64,000 bases of DNA from Streptomyces dioscori (GCF_003024195.1 NZ_KZ679049.1:105711-169710); one strand, 5' to 3'. Positions 44,299-53,496 are shown, counted from the first letter of the stretch. The notes: generated by a model not told the origin, from the sequence alone. A program made the numbers and translations.

Positions 44299-45530
44299 GC
44301 GGCACAGCCATGGACCACGGCGACGGCGCCTACACCTGGGACCGTTCCTTCCGGCTCTGGGACTCGTACTTCGCCGTGGTGTGGGCGGCCACCCTGGTGT
44401 TCGTGCTCGGCACGGACTTCCCGGGGTGGCACACCCGCGTCGTCGCCGCGGCCCTGCTGGTCCCGCTGGTCCCCTGGTACGTCCTGGTGGGCCGCCCCGT
44501 CCTCAGGAGCGAACCGCCCGACGAGCGGCGGGCCCTCGCCTTCCTCGCCGGATGCCTGGCGCTGTTCCTCCCCTCGGCGATCCTGGTCGGCGAGACCCGG
44601 CTGATGACCTTCGCGCTCGTCCCGCCGTGCTTCATGGCACTGTGCCTGCCCCGGGCCCTGGCCGCGGTCGTCGTCATCAACCTCGCGCCGGTGGTGGGCT
44701 GGGCGCTGCTGTGGTGGCCCAGTGACCACGCCGTCTTCTTCAACTCGGTGTTCGCCGTGGTCACCCTCGTCTTCTCGGCGGCCGTCGGCACCTGGATCAT
44801 CCGGGTCATCGAGCAGAGCCAGGACCGGGCCACGCTGATCGCCGAACTGGACGCCAGCCGCCACGAACTGGCGCGGCTCTCGGCCGCTCACGGCGCGCTG
44901 GCCGAGCGGGAGCGCCTCTCCCGGGAGATCCACGACACGCTCGCGCAGGGCTTCACGAGTCTGCTGATGCTCACGCAGGCGGTGGAGGCGGAACTGGACC
45001 GCTCCGACGTGGCGAAGGCCCGCCGGCATCTGGCGCTGATGGAAGGGACCGCACGCCAGAACCTCGCCGAGGCGCGGGCCCTGGTCGCCGGTGGTACGCC
45101 CGCCGACCTCGACGGGGCGTCTCTGCCCGACGCGCTGCGCCGGCTCGCCGCACGGCACGAGGCATCGGTGACCGTGTCAGGACCGGTGCGCGCGCTGCCC
45201 GCCGCGACGGAGGTCGTCGTCCTGCGCGCCTGTCAGGAGGCGCTGTCCAACGCCCGTAAACACGCGGGCAGTTCTGCGGCGGTCGACATCAGGCTGATCT
45301 ACTCCCCCGAGGAACTCTCGGTGCGCGTGGGCGACGACGGGTGCGGCTTCGATCCCTCCCTGCCGTCCGGCGGTTACGGGCTCGTGGGGCTGCGGGCGCG
45401 GGCCGCCGAGGTGGGCGGGACGACGGTGGTCCGCAGCGCGCCCGGCGAGGGCACGACGGTCACGGTCCGGCTCCCCGTACCGCTCACACCACTCGTACCA
45501 CTCGCACCACTCGAAAGGGGTACCCCGTGA
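44295..45530 (+). CDS. Two-component sensor histidine kinase, NarL/DesK type
   Basis: A 411-residue kinase. Four to five transmembrane helices span residues 25-170 with no large outer domain, so it may sense the membrane state or the exporter. A coiled segment leads to the HisKA_3 domain, with phospho-acceptor His213 in LSREIHDTLAQGF. The ATPase domain has the N-box ALSNARKHAG and G-boxes VGDDGCGFD and GYGLVGLRARA. ATG at 44295 overlaps the permease stop; an ATG 15 nt on is an alternative. Its end overlaps the regulator gene. Confidence 0.94.
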   Translation: MSGTAMDHGDGAYTWDRSFRLWDSYFAVVWAATLVFVLGTDFPGWHTRVVAAALLVPLVPWYVLVGRPVLRSEPPDERRALAFLAGCLALFLPSAILVGETRLMTFALVPPCFMALCLPRALAAVVVINLAPVVGWALLWWPSDHAVFFNSVFAVVTLVFSAAVGTWIIRVIEQSQDRATLIAELDASRHELARLSAAHGALAERERLSREIHDTLAQGFTSLLMLTQAVEAELDRSDVAKARRHLALMEGTARQNLAEARALVAGGTPADLDGASLPDALRRLAARHEASVTVSGPVRALPAATEVVVLRACQEALSNARKHAGSSAAVDIRLIYSPEELSVRVGDDGCGFDPSLPSGGYGLVGLRARAAEVGGTTVVRSAPGEGTTVTVRLPVPLTPLVPLAPLERGTP

Positions 45531-46150
45531 TCCGGATCGTCCTCGCCGACGATCATCCCGTCGTGCGCGAGGGGCTGCGCGCGATGCTCAGCGCCGAACC
45601 CGATCTCGACGTGGTGGCCGACGCCTCCAGCGGGCCTCAGGCCGAGGCCCTGGCGGCTGAACTCCGGCCGGACATCGTCCTGATGGACCTGCGGATGCCC
45701 GGCGGCGGGGGCGTCGACTCGATCCTCCGGATGACCGAGGCGGGGCTGCCGTGCCGGATCGTGGTGCTCACCACGTACGAGACCGACCGGGACATCCTGC
45801 GGGCCGTCGAGGCGGGGGCCGCGGGGTATCTGCTCAAGGATCTGCCGCGGGGTGAACTGGCGGACGCGGTACGGGCCGCTGCTCGCGGGGAGACCGTCCT
45901 GGCGCCGTCGGTCGCCGCGCGGCTGGTGGACCAGCTGCGTACGAGGCCGGAGCGGCCGCGGTTGTCCGCGCGGGAGGTGGCGGTGCTGCGGCTCGTCTCC
46001 GACGGGTGCACCAACGCGGAGATCGGGCGGCGGTTGTTCATCGGGGAGTCGACGGTGAAGACGCACTTGCTGCGGGCGTTCGGAAAACTGGGGGTCGACG
46101 ACCGGACGGCGGCGGTCACGAGCGCGCTGCGCTTGGGCTTGCTGGAGTGA
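45527..46150 (+). CDS. NarL-family response regulator
   Basis: A 207-residue regulator. The receiver domain has the acidic pair Asp8/Asp9, phospho-acceptor Asp54 (VLMDLRMPG), a Thr in VVLTTYE and Lys106 in YLLKDLP. The LuxR-type HTH is near 145-200 (LSAREVAVLRLVSDG, IGESTVKTHLLRAFGKL). GTG at 45527 overlaps the kinase stop by 4 nt. It likely controls the exporter operon, perhaps through the palindromes at 42499-42530. Confidence 0.95.
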   Translation: MIRIVLADDHPVVREGLRAMLSAEPDLDVVADASSGPQAEALAAELRPDIVLMDLRMPGGGGVDSILRMTEAGLPCRIVVLTTYETDRDILRAVEAGAAGYLLKDLPRGELADAVRAAARGETVLAPSVAARLVDQLRTRPERPRLSAREVAVLRLVSDGCTNAEIGRRLFIGESTVKTHLLRAFGKLGVDDRTAAVTSALRLGLLE

Positions 46151-46158
46151 TTTTCCGT

Positions 46159-46230
46159 CGCCCCCGCCGCCCCTACCCTCCCCCAGTCGAGCGAAGCCGA
46201 GACTGGGGGAGGGTAGGGGCGGCGGGGGCG
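46159..46230. terminator. 30-bp hairpin between the regulator and hisS
   Basis: A perfect 29- to 30-bp stem (46159-46188 with 46201-46230; arm has CCCTACCCTCCCCCAGTC) with a 12-nt loop. It starts 8 nt after the regulator stop and ends 9 nt before the hisS stop, so it serves convergent genes. The CCCCCAGTCGAGCGAAGCC centre resembles a sequence I have seen repeatedly in Streptomyces genomes. Confidence 0.85.
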
Positions 46231-46239
46231 AGAAGAGCC

Positions 46240-47502
46240 CTAGCTCAGGCGGGACTCAAGCTCCGCCACGATCTCGTTCACGCCCACCGGCACCTGCTCC
46301 CCCGACTCCATGTCCTTCAGCTGCACGACCCCCTCGGCGAGGTCCCGCTCACCGGCGACAACCGTGTAGCGCGCCCCGCTCCGGTTCGCGTTCTTCATGG
46401 CGCCCTTCAGACCCTTGCCCCCGTAAGAGAAGTCCGCCGCGACACCGTTGCGCCGCAGCTCCGTCACCACACCGAACAGCACCCGCCGCGCCTCCTCCCC
46501 GAGCGGCACCGCGAACACGCTCGTGGCGGAGGGAAGCTGGAGCGAGACACCCTCGGCCTCAAGCGCGAGGACCGTACGGTCGACGCCGAGCGCCCACCCC
46601 ACGGACGGCAGCGCGGGCCCCCCGATCATCTCGGAGAGGCCGTCGTAGCGCCCGCCACCCCCCACCGCGGACTGCGAGCCGAGCCCGTCGTGCACGAACT
46701 CGAAGGTCGTCCGCGTGTAGTAGTCGAGGCCCCGGACGAGCTTCGGGTCGTCCTCGTAGGAGACGCCCGCCGCCGTGATCAGCTCGCGCACCTCCTCGTG
46801 GTACGCCTTGCACGCGTCGCAGAGGTAGTCCCGCAGGAGCGGGGCGCCCACCAGTTGCTTCTGGACGTCGTCCCGCTTGTCGTCGAGGACGCGCAGCGGG
46901 TTGATGTCGGCGCGGCGCAGGGTCTCCTCGTCGAGGTCGAGGCCCCGCAGGAAGTCCTGGAGCGCGGCGCGGTAGACGGGCCGGCACTCCTTGTCGCCGA
47001 GCGAGTTGAGCAGGATCCGGAACTCGCGCAGTCCGAGCGAGCGGTACGCCTGATCGGCCAGGATGATCAACTCGGCGTCGAGCGCCGGGTCCTCCGCCCC
47101 GATGGCTTCCGCGCCGACCTGGGAGAAGTGCCTGTACCGACCCTTCTGCGGCCGCTCGTAGCGGTAGTAGGAGCCCGAGTACCAGAGCTTGACCGGCAGA
47201 TTGCCGAGCTTGTGGAGGTTGGCCTCCAGGGCGGCCCGCAGCACGGACGCCGTGCCCTCGGGGCGCAGCGCCAGCTGGTCGCCGCCCTTGGTCTCGAAGG
47301 CGTACATCTCCTTGGTCACGATGTCGGTGGACTCACCGACCCCGCGTGCGAACAGCTCGACGCTCTCGAATCCGGGCGTCTCGATGTAGCCGTAACCGGA
47401 GTTGCGCAGCGGAGCGGCGATGGCCTCGCGCACGGCGAGGTACTTCGCGCTGTCCGGCGGGATGAGGTCGTACGTGCCCTTGGGGGCCCTGAAGGTGCTC
47501 AC
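46240..47502 (-). CDS. hisS: Histidyl-tRNA synthetase
   Basis: A 420-residue class II synthetase that charges tRNA-His. Class II motifs are GTYDLIPPDSAKYLAVREAI at the start, RPEGTASVLRAAL (motif 2 region) and the His-binding LVRGLDYYTRTTFEFV. GGGGRYDGL and GWALGVDRTVLAL are also conserved, and the C-terminal anticodon domain holds SYGGKGLKGAMKNANRSGA. The start is GTG at 47500-47502. It is 13 nt after the MBL gene, so the two are probably co-transcribed. Confidence 0.97.
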   Translation of the reverse strand: MSTFRAPKGTYDLIPPDSAKYLAVREAIAAPLRNSGYGYIETPGFESVELFARGVGESTDIVTKEMYAFETKGGDQLALRPEGTASVLRAALEANLHKLGNLPVKLWYSGSYYRYERPQKGRYRHFSQVGAEAIGAEDPALDAELIILADQAYRSLGLREFRILLNSLGDKECRPVYRAALQDFLRGLDLDEETLRRADINPLRVLDDKRDDVQKQLVGAPLLRDYLCDACKAYHEEVRELITAAGVSYEDDPKLVRGLDYYTRTTFEFVHDGLGSQSAVGGGGRYDGLSEMIGGPALPSVGWALGVDRTVLALEAEGVSLQLPSATSVFAVPLGEEARRVLFGVVTELRRNGVAADFSYGGKGLKGAMKNANRSGARYTVVAGERDLAEGVVQLKDMESGEQVPVGVNEIVAELESRLS

Positions 47503-47515
47503 GGGAAGTCTCTCG

Positions 47516-48232
47516 TCACATTCCTCGTCGAGGAGCGGAGGTCGGGTCCGCTCCGGGGCCGGGCGCCGCCACCTGCCGCAGGTACGGGTTGGTGGCGCGC
47601 TCCTGGCCGATGGTCGTCTGGGCGCCGTGGCCGGACAGCACCACGGTCGAGTCGTCGAGCGGCAGACACACGCGTGCCAGCGAGCCGAGCATCTCGTCCA
47701 TGTCGCCGCCGGGCAGGTCGGTGCGTCCGATGGAGCCGGCGAAGAGCAGATCCCCGGAGAAGAACACGGAAGGGATCTCCGTGTTCTCGGGCATCCGGAA
47801 CGTCACCGACCCCTTCGTATGGCCGGGCGCGTGCGCGACCGAGAAGTCGAGGCCGGCGAGCTTCAGCGCGGCGCCGTCCGTCAGTTCCCGCACGTCGTCC
47901 GGTTCGCCGACCGTCAGCTCGCCCATCAGCGGCATGCCGATCGAGCGGCCGAGCGCCCGCTCCGGGTCGCTCATCATGTACCGGTCCTCGGGGTGGATCC
48001 AGGCGGGCACGTCGTGCGCGCCGCACACCGGGACCACCGAGGCCACATGGTCGATGTGGCCGTGCGTGAGGACGACGGCGACGGGCTTGAGCCGATGCTT
48101 GGCGAGCGCTTCCTCGACTCCCTGGGCGGCCTGGTGGCCCGGGTCGATGATCACGCACTCCTCGCCTGCGGCGGGGGCGACCAGATAACAGTTGGTGCCC
48201 CAGGCCCCGGCGGGGAACCCGGCAATGAGCAC
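47516..48232 (-). CDS. MBL-fold metallohydrolase (glyoxalase II-like)
   Basis: A 238-residue metallo-beta-lactamase fold protein. The metal motif THGHIDH is followed by HAPGHTKGS (second His), FSGDLLFAGSIGRTD (bridging Asp) and VLSGHGAQTTIGQE (final His). The pattern fits glyoxalase II-like thioester hydrolases, but since Streptomyces uses mycothiol the substrate may differ. GTG at 48230-48232. Often found beside hisS in actinobacteria. Confidence 0.9.
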   Translation of the reverse strand: MLIAGFPAGAWGTNCYLVAPAAGEECVIIDPGHQAAQGVEEALAKHRLKPVAVVLTHGHIDHVASVVPVCGAHDVPAWIHPEDRYMMSDPERALGRSIGMPLMGELTVGEPDDVRELTDGAALKLAGLDFSVAHAPGHTKGSVTFRMPENTEIPSVFFSGDLLFAGSIGRTDLPGGDMDEMLGSLARVCLPLDDSTVVLSGHGAQTTIGQERATNPYLRQVAAPGPGADPTSAPRRGM

Positions 48233-48425
48233 GTTCGTCCTTCGGTATGGCGTCGATACGGCGCGTCGGTATGTCGTACGGGGAATGGCTTCGCTGCGGT
48301 TCAGAGCCTACCGGCGCTGCCGGAACCACAGCGAACCCATATACGGTACGGGGCACACGCAGGCGGTCGGCTCACGAGACCCACGCGTCCCACCTGACGT
48401 ACGAGACGCATGAGGAGATAACCCG

Positions 48426-49265
48426 GTGGTCACCCAGGAACAGCGGCGGCGTCAGCTCGCCCGGGAGAAGTTCTTGCGGCAACAGCAGCGGCGTACGTCC
48501 GCTCGGCGCAAGGCCCACGCTCGCAACGCGGTGATCGCGTCGGTCCTCGGCGTCATCGTCGTCGGCAGCGTGGTGTCGTACGCGACCGGGGTCTTCAAGA
48601 AGGACGACGACGACAAGTCGAACGCCGCCGCGGAGGCCACCCCGAGCGCCTCCCCCAGCAAGGCTCCGGACCCCTGTGACAAGGCCGCGGCGGGCAAGGT
48701 GAAGTCGCTGACCTACAAGAAGGAGCCGGCGGTCACCATCGACAAGTCGGCGGACTACACGATGAAGCTGCAGACGACCTGCGGCGCGATAGACATCGAC
48801 ATGCCGGCCTCGAAGGCCCCGCACACCGTGAACTCGTTCAGCTTCCTGGTGGGCAAGGGCTACCTGGACCACACCAAGTGCCACCGTCTGACGACGAACG
48901 GCATCTACGTGCTCCAGTGCGGCGACCCGCAGGGCACCGGCATGGGCGGCCCCGGCTACACCATCCCCGACGAGAACCTCAAGGACAAGCGCCTCAAGGG
49001 CGATGTGTACCCGGCGGGCACGGTGGCGATGGCCAACCAGTACAACGCGCAGACGAAGGAAGGCCGCGACAGTGGCGGCAGCCAGTTCTTCCTCGTCTAC
49101 CAGGACAGTCAGTTGCCGGCCAACTACACACCGTTCGGCACGATTTCCGAATCGGGCATGAAGGTGCTGAAGAAGATCGCGGCCGCCGGCGAGAGCACTG
49201 GCCAGGGCGACGGCACCCCCAACGCGACCGTCGTGATCGACAAGGCGACCGTGACGAAATCCTGA
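48426..49265 (+). CDS. Membrane-anchored cyclophilin-type peptidyl-prolyl isomerase
   Basis: A 279-residue protein with a basic cytoplasmic start (EQRRRQLAREKFLRQQQRR), one transmembrane helix (34-55, NAVIASVLGVIVVGSVVSYA), an Asp/Ser/Pro-rich linker and an external cyclophilin domain from ~105. Motifs: CHRLTTNGIYVLQCGDPQGT in place of FHR...QGGDPTGT, and GGSQFFLVYQDS. The key Arg and Gln are kept. It probably helps fold exported proteins. GTG at 48426 has GAGGAGA 7 nt upstream. Divergent from the MBL gene over a 193-nt gap that I cannot annotate further. Confidence 0.93.
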   Translation: MVTQEQRRRQLAREKFLRQQQRRTSARRKAHARNAVIASVLGVIVVGSVVSYATGVFKKDDDDKSNAAAEATPSASPSKAPDPCDKAAAGKVKSLTYKKEPAVTIDKSADYTMKLQTTCGAIDIDMPASKAPHTVNSFSFLVGKGYLDHTKCHRLTTNGIYVLQCGDPQGTGMGGPGYTIPDENLKDKRLKGDVYPAGTVAMANQYNAQTKEGRDSGGSQFFLVYQDSQLPANYTPFGTISESGMKVLKKIAAAGESTGQGDGTPNATVVIDKATVTKS

Positions 49266-49349
49266 CCGCAGGCAGCGAAATTTCGGTCGCGCGGGATGCG
49301 GACAGCCGCCCCGCCGGTCGCCTATGTTGGCCGTGACGAAACTGTGGAC

Positions 49350-49384
49350 GATGCCCGGGGGCAAAGCAGCCCCACGCAGGCATC
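49350..49384 (+). promoter_or_regulatory. Hairpin just upstream of the DUF349 gene
   Basis: An interrupted hairpin, outer arms GATGCC/GGCATC (49350-49355, 49379-49384) and inner arms GGGGC/GCCCC around AAAGCA. It ends 5 nt before the GGAGGAGG RBS. It could mask or set translation of the next gene. Confidence 0.4.
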
Positions 49385-49400
49385 ATGTGGAGGAGGCGCT

Positions 49401-50630
49401 GTGAGCAGCGACCCGTGGGGCCGCGTCGACGAGACGGGCACCGTGTACGTGCGTACCACCGACGGCGAGCAGGTCGTCGGTTCCTGGCAGGCCGGTACTC
49501 CCGACGAGGCACTGGCCTACTTCGAGCGCAAGTACGAGGGACTGGTCGTGGAGATCGGCCTCCTCGAACGACGGGTGAAGACCACCGACCTGTCCTCGAA
49601 GGACGCCCAGGTCGCCATCTCCCACATCCGCGAACAGGTGGACGCCCACCACGCGGTAGGGGATCTGGACGCGCTGAAGGTCCGGCTGGACAAGCTCGTC
49701 GAGACGGTCGACGCCCGTCGTGAGGAGCGCAAGGCGCAGCGGGCGAAGCAGTCCGACGAGGCCAGGCACTCCAAGGAGGCGCTGGTCGTCGAGGCGGAGG
49801 AACTGGCCCAGTCCGACCAGTGGCGGGCCGCAGGAGAGCGGCTGCGGGCGCTCGTGGACACCTGGAAGGGCCTGCCGAGGCTCGACCGGAAGTCCGACGA
49901 CGAGCTGTGGCACCGCTTCTCCCACGCGCGCTCGGCGTTCTCCAAGCGGCGCAAGGCGCACTTCGCGTCGCTGGACGCGCAGCGCGAGGAGGCCCGCAAG
50001 ACCAAGGAGAAGCTGGTCGCGGAGGCCGAGTCGCTCTCGGCCTCGTCCGACTGGGGTCCGACGGCGGCCCGTTACCGCGAGCTGATGGCGGACTGGAAGG
50101 CCGCGGGCCGCGCCCAGCGCGAGCACGAGGACGACCTGTGGAACCGCTTCCGCGGCGCCCAGGACGTGTTCTTCGCGGCCCGCAGCTCGGTCTTCGCCGA
50201 GCGGGACGCGGAGCAGACGGAGAACCTGAAGCTCAAGGAGGAGCTGGCCGAGGAGGCCGAGAAGCTCGTCCCGGTGCAGGATCTGAAGGCGGCCAGGGCC
50301 GCCTTCCGCTCGATCAACGAGCGCTGGGAGGCCATCGGCCATGTGCCGCGGGACGCCCGGCCGAAGGTCGAGGGGCGGATGCACGCGGTGGAGCGGGCGC
50401 TGCAGGAGTCCGAGGAGACCGAGTGGCGCCGGACGAACCCGGAGGCACGCGCGCGTGCGGAGGGTCTGACCGGGCAGCTGCAGGCTGCTGTGGACAAGCT
50501 CCAGGGGCAGATCGAGACGGCTCGCTCCGCGGGTAACGGGGCGAAGGCCGACAAGCTTCAGCGAGAGCTTGACGGTCGGCAGGCGCTGCTTGAGCAGGCG
50601 CTCAAGGGGCTGCACGAGTTCGGGGGGTAG
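49401..50630 (+). CDS. DUF349 coiled/helical protein
   Basis: A 409-residue, almost wholly helical protein, very rich in Glu, Arg, Lys and Ala. At least three DUF349-type repeats of ~70 residues can be seen by their Trp/Trp-Leu-Arg markers (DQWRAAGERLRALVDTWKGL, SDWGPTAARYRELMADWKAA, and DLKAARAAFRSINERWEAIG). Function is unknown; homologues have been linked to nucleotide or RNA-binding roles, without certainty. GTG at 49401 has GGAGGAGG 6 nt upstream. It is convergent with relA. Confidence 0.85.
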   Translation: MSSDPWGRVDETGTVYVRTTDGEQVVGSWQAGTPDEALAYFERKYEGLVVEIGLLERRVKTTDLSSKDAQVAISHIREQVDAHHAVGDLDALKVRLDKLVETVDARREERKAQRAKQSDEARHSKEALVVEAEELAQSDQWRAAGERLRALVDTWKGLPRLDRKSDDELWHRFSHARSAFSKRRKAHFASLDAQREEARKTKEKLVAEAESLSASSDWGPTAARYRELMADWKAAGRAQREHEDDLWNRFRGAQDVFFAARSSVFAERDAEQTENLKLKEELAEEAEKLVPVQDLKAARAAFRSINERWEAIGHVPRDARPKVEGRMHAVERALQESEETEWRRTNPEARARAEGLTGQLQAAVDKLQGQIETARSAGNGAKADKLQRELDGRQALLEQALKGLHEFGG

Positions 50631-50671
50631 CCCCAGCCAGGGCGCTCCGCTGGACGGCTGGATCGTTGTCT

Positions 50672-50712
50672 GCGGGTGCGTCGTGGCCGGCCGCGCAGTT
50701 CCCCGCGCCCCT
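50672..50712 (-). repeat. Dispersed repeat copy (DUF349-relA gap)
   Basis: Reverse-orientation copy: GCGGGTGCGTCGTGGCCGG then CGCGCAGTTCCCCGCGCCCC, in the convergent gap just before the terminator at 50751. Confidence 0.8.
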
Positions 50713-50750
50713 CGAAGGAGGGCTGCGCCCCCTTCGCAATACGGCAATAC

Positions 50751-50790
50751 AGGAGGGGCTCCCGTACGAAACCGTACGGGAGCCCCTCCT
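50751..50790. terminator. 18-bp bidirectional terminator between the DUF349 gene and relA
   Basis: A perfect stem (50751-50768 with 50773-50790, arm AGGAGGGGCTCCCGTACG) with loop AAAC, 13 nt from the relA stop. Convergent genes on both sides. Confidence 0.9.
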
Positions 50791-50803
50791 TCGTGTCCTG
50801 CCG

Positions 50804-53377
50804 CTAGGCCTCCGACGGGCGGCGGGCCGATGTCACGCGGTAGACGTCGTACACGCCCTCCACTCCCCTGACCGCCTTCAGGACGTGGCCCAGGTGTTTG
50901 GGGTCGCCCATCTCGAAGGTGAAGCGGGAGGTGGCCACCCGGTCGCGGGACGTCTGGACGGCCGCGGAGAGGATGTTGACGTGCTGGTCGGACAGGACCC
51001 TCGTGACGTCCGAGAGGAGCCGTGAGCGGTCCAGGGCCTCCACCTGGATGGCGACCAGGAAGACCGAGGACTGGGTGGGCGCCCACTCGACTTCGAGGAT
51101 CCGCTCGGGCTCGCGGGACAGGGAGTCGACGTTGACGCAGTCCGTGCGGTGGACCGACACCCCGCTGCCGCGTGTCACGAAGCCCATGATCGGGTCGCCG
51201 GGAACGGGCGTACAACAGCGGGCCAGTTTGACCCACACGTCGTCGACGCCCTTGACGACGACACCCGGGTCGGCGTTCGAGCGGCGCTTGCGGCCCCGGC
51301 CGCGGGCGGGCGGGACGCTCTCGTCGATCTCCTCGGTGGCGGCCTCCTCGCCGCCGAGCGCCTGCACGAGCTTCTGCACGACGCCCTGCGCGGCCACATG
51401 GCCTTCGCCGATGGCCGCGTACAGGGACGAGATGTCGGGGTAGCGCATCTCGTGCGCGAGCGTGACCAGCGAGTCGCCGGTGAGGATGCGCTGGATCGGC
51501 AGGTTCTGCTTGCGCATGGCCCGCGCGATGGCGTCCTTGCCCTGCTCGATCGCCTCGTCGCGGCGCTCCTTGGAGAACCAGGCGCGGATCTTGTTGCGGG
51601 CGCGGGGCGACTTGACGAAACCGAGCCAGTCCCGCGACGGTCCGGCGCCGGACGCCTTGGAGGTGAAGACCTCCACCAGATCGCCGTTGTCGAGGGTCGA
51701 CTCCAGCGGTACGAGGCGGCCGTTGACGCGTGCTCCTATCGTGCGGTGGCCCACCTCCGTGTGCACCGCGTAGGAGAAGTCCACGGGCGTGGCGCCGGCC
51801 GGCAGCGCTATCACGTCGCCCTTCGGCGTGAAGACGAAGACCTCGTTGCGCGACAGGTCGAAGCGCAGGGACTCCAGGAACTCGCCCGGGTCCTCGGTCT
51901 CCTTCTGCCAGTCGAGGAGCTGGCGCAGCCACGCCATGTCGTTGAGGTGGTCGTCCTTGCCGGTGGTCCGCGGCTGGTCGGAGCGCACCTTGGAGGCGCC
52001 GGCGACGGCCTCCTGCTTGTACTTCCAGTGGGCGGCGATGCCGTACTCGGCGCGGCGGTGCATGTCGAACGTACGGATCTGGAGTTCGACCGGCTTGCCG
52101 TTGGGCCCGATGACCGTCGTGTGCAGCGACTGGTACATGTTGAACTTGGGCATCGCGATGTAGTCCTTGAACCGCCCCGGAACCGGGTTCCAGCGGGCGT
52201 GGACGGTGCCCAGTGCCGCGTAGCAGTCGCGGACCGTGTCGACGAGGACGCGGATGCCCACCAGGTCGTAGATCTCCGCGAAGTCACGGCCGCGGACGAT
52301 CATCTTCTGGTAGACGCTGTAGTAGTGCTTCGGGCGGCCGGTGACGGTCGCCTTGATGCGGGCCGCGCGCAGATCGGACTGGACCTCGTCGGTCACTATG
52401 GCGAGGTATTCGTCGCGCTTGGGGGCGCGCTCGGCGACCAGGCGCACGATCTCGTCGTACATCTTGGGGTAGAGGATCGCGAAGGCGAGGTCCTCCAGCT
52501 CCCACTTGATGGTGTTCATGCCCAGGCGGTGGGCGAGCGGCGCGTAGATCTCCAGGGTCTCGCGCGCCTTCTTCTCCTGCTTCTCGCGCTTGAGGTACCG
52601 CATGGTGCGCATGTTGTGCAGGCGGTCGGCGAGCTTGATGACCAGGACGCGCGGGTCCTTGGCCATGGCGACGACCATCTTGCGGACGGTCTCGGCCTGG
52701 GCGGCCTCGCCGAACTTGACCTTGTCGAGCTTGGTGACGCCGTCGACGAGCAGGGCGACCTGGTCGCCGAAGTCCTTGCGGAGGGTGTCGAGCCCGTACT
52801 CGGTGTCCTCGACCGTGTCGTGCAGGAGTCCCGCCATCAGCGTCGCCGGGTCCATGCCCAGCTCGGCGAGGATCGTGGTGACCGCGAGCGGGTGCGTGAT
52901 GTACGGGTCGCCGCTCTTGCGCTTCTGGCCGCGGTGCCAGCGCTCGGCGACCTGGTAGGCGCGCTCGACCTGGCGCAGCGTGGCCGTCTCGATCTTCGGG
53001 TCGTTGCTGCGCACTATCCGCAGCAGCGGCTCCAGAACCGGGTTGTACGGGTTCGAGCGCTGGACGCCGAGACGGGCGAGCCGGGCCCGTACGCGGTTGG
53101 AGGAACCGCCGCCGGAGCGCGCGGGCTGACCGGAGGCGGGCCGGGCGGCGGACGCGGGGCGGGCCGCGGGCGTGGAGGCCGGACGCTCGGTGGCCGTCGT
53201 CGGCTCGGGGCGTGGCTGGTCGGCCGCCTCGGCCGGCGCGGCCGACCCGTTCTTCGCGGGTGCGGGCGCCTGCGCCGCGGGCGTGCCTGCGGGCGCCGCG
53301 GCCTGGTCGGGCTTAGCGGCGGTGGGTACACCCGGGCTGTCGGCCCTGGGGGCGAGTGGCTGGGCCTCGTCTGGCAA
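50804..53377 (-). CDS. relA: Bifunctional (p)ppGpp synthetase/hydrolase, RelA/SpoT family
   Basis: An 857-residue stringent-response enzyme. Residues 1-95 are a Pro/Ala-rich disordered tail. The HD hydrolase domain has HDTVED (186-191). The synthetase domain has RFKD (402-405), the bifunctional-type RxKD motif, followed by YIAMPKFNMYQSLHTTV. Then come TGS (FVFTPKGDVIALPAGATPVD), the conserved-Cys domain (WVKLARCCTPVPGDPIMGF) and a C-terminal ACT domain. Both activities look intact. TTG at 53375-53377 has GAGGAG 5 nt upstream; longer starts to 53482 read intergenic DNA. In Streptomyces this gene affects antibiotic production and sporulation. Confidence 0.96.
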   Translation of the reverse strand: MPDEAQPLAPRADSPGVPTAAKPDQAAAPAGTPAAQAPAPAKNGSAAPAEAADQPRPEPTTATERPASTPAARPASAARPASGQPARSGGGSSNRVRARLARLGVQRSNPYNPVLEPLLRIVRSNDPKIETATLRQVERAYQVAERWHRGQKRKSGDPYITHPLAVTTILAELGMDPATLMAGLLHDTVEDTEYGLDTLRKDFGDQVALLVDGVTKLDKVKFGEAAQAETVRKMVVAMAKDPRVLVIKLADRLHNMRTMRYLKREKQEKKARETLEIYAPLAHRLGMNTIKWELEDLAFAILYPKMYDEIVRLVAERAPKRDEYLAIVTDEVQSDLRAARIKATVTGRPKHYYSVYQKMIVRGRDFAEIYDLVGIRVLVDTVRDCYAALGTVHARWNPVPGRFKDYIAMPKFNMYQSLHTTVIGPNGKPVELQIRTFDMHRRAEYGIAAHWKYKQEAVAGASKVRSDQPRTTGKDDHLNDMAWLRQLLDWQKETEDPGEFLESLRFDLSRNEVFVFTPKGDVIALPAGATPVDFSYAVHTEVGHRTIGARVNGRLVPLESTLDNGDLVEVFTSKASGAGPSRDWLGFVKSPRARNKIRAWFSKERRDEAIEQGKDAIARAMRKQNLPIQRILTGDSLVTLAHEMRYPDISSLYAAIGEGHVAAQGVVQKLVQALGGEEAATEEIDESVPPARGRGRKRRSNADPGVVVKGVDDVWVKLARCCTPVPGDPIMGFVTRGSGVSVHRTDCVNVDSLSREPERILEVEWAPTQSSVFLVAIQVEALDRSRLLSDVTRVLSDQHVNILSAAVQTSRDRVATSRFTFEMGDPKHLGHVLKAVRGVEGVYDVYRVTSARRPSEA

Positions 53378-53496
53378 GAGGGCTCCTCGTGCGCGATCCG
53401 GGTCCCCGGTCAGGCTCCGGAAACCCCATGGTAGCGATCCTGGGCCCGGGTCTCGCCTTCGGCCGGTGGGACGGCCTTGCACAGGAGAAACACGAG

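Noticed and set aside
48597..48615. DDDDK enterokinase-like site in the cyclophilin linker
   Set aside because: Chance occurrence in an acidic linker; no biological meaning expected.
49383..51932. An 849-codon minus-strand frame across the DUF349 gene and the relA end
   Set aside because: Shadow that crosses a strong bidirectional terminator and a repeat.
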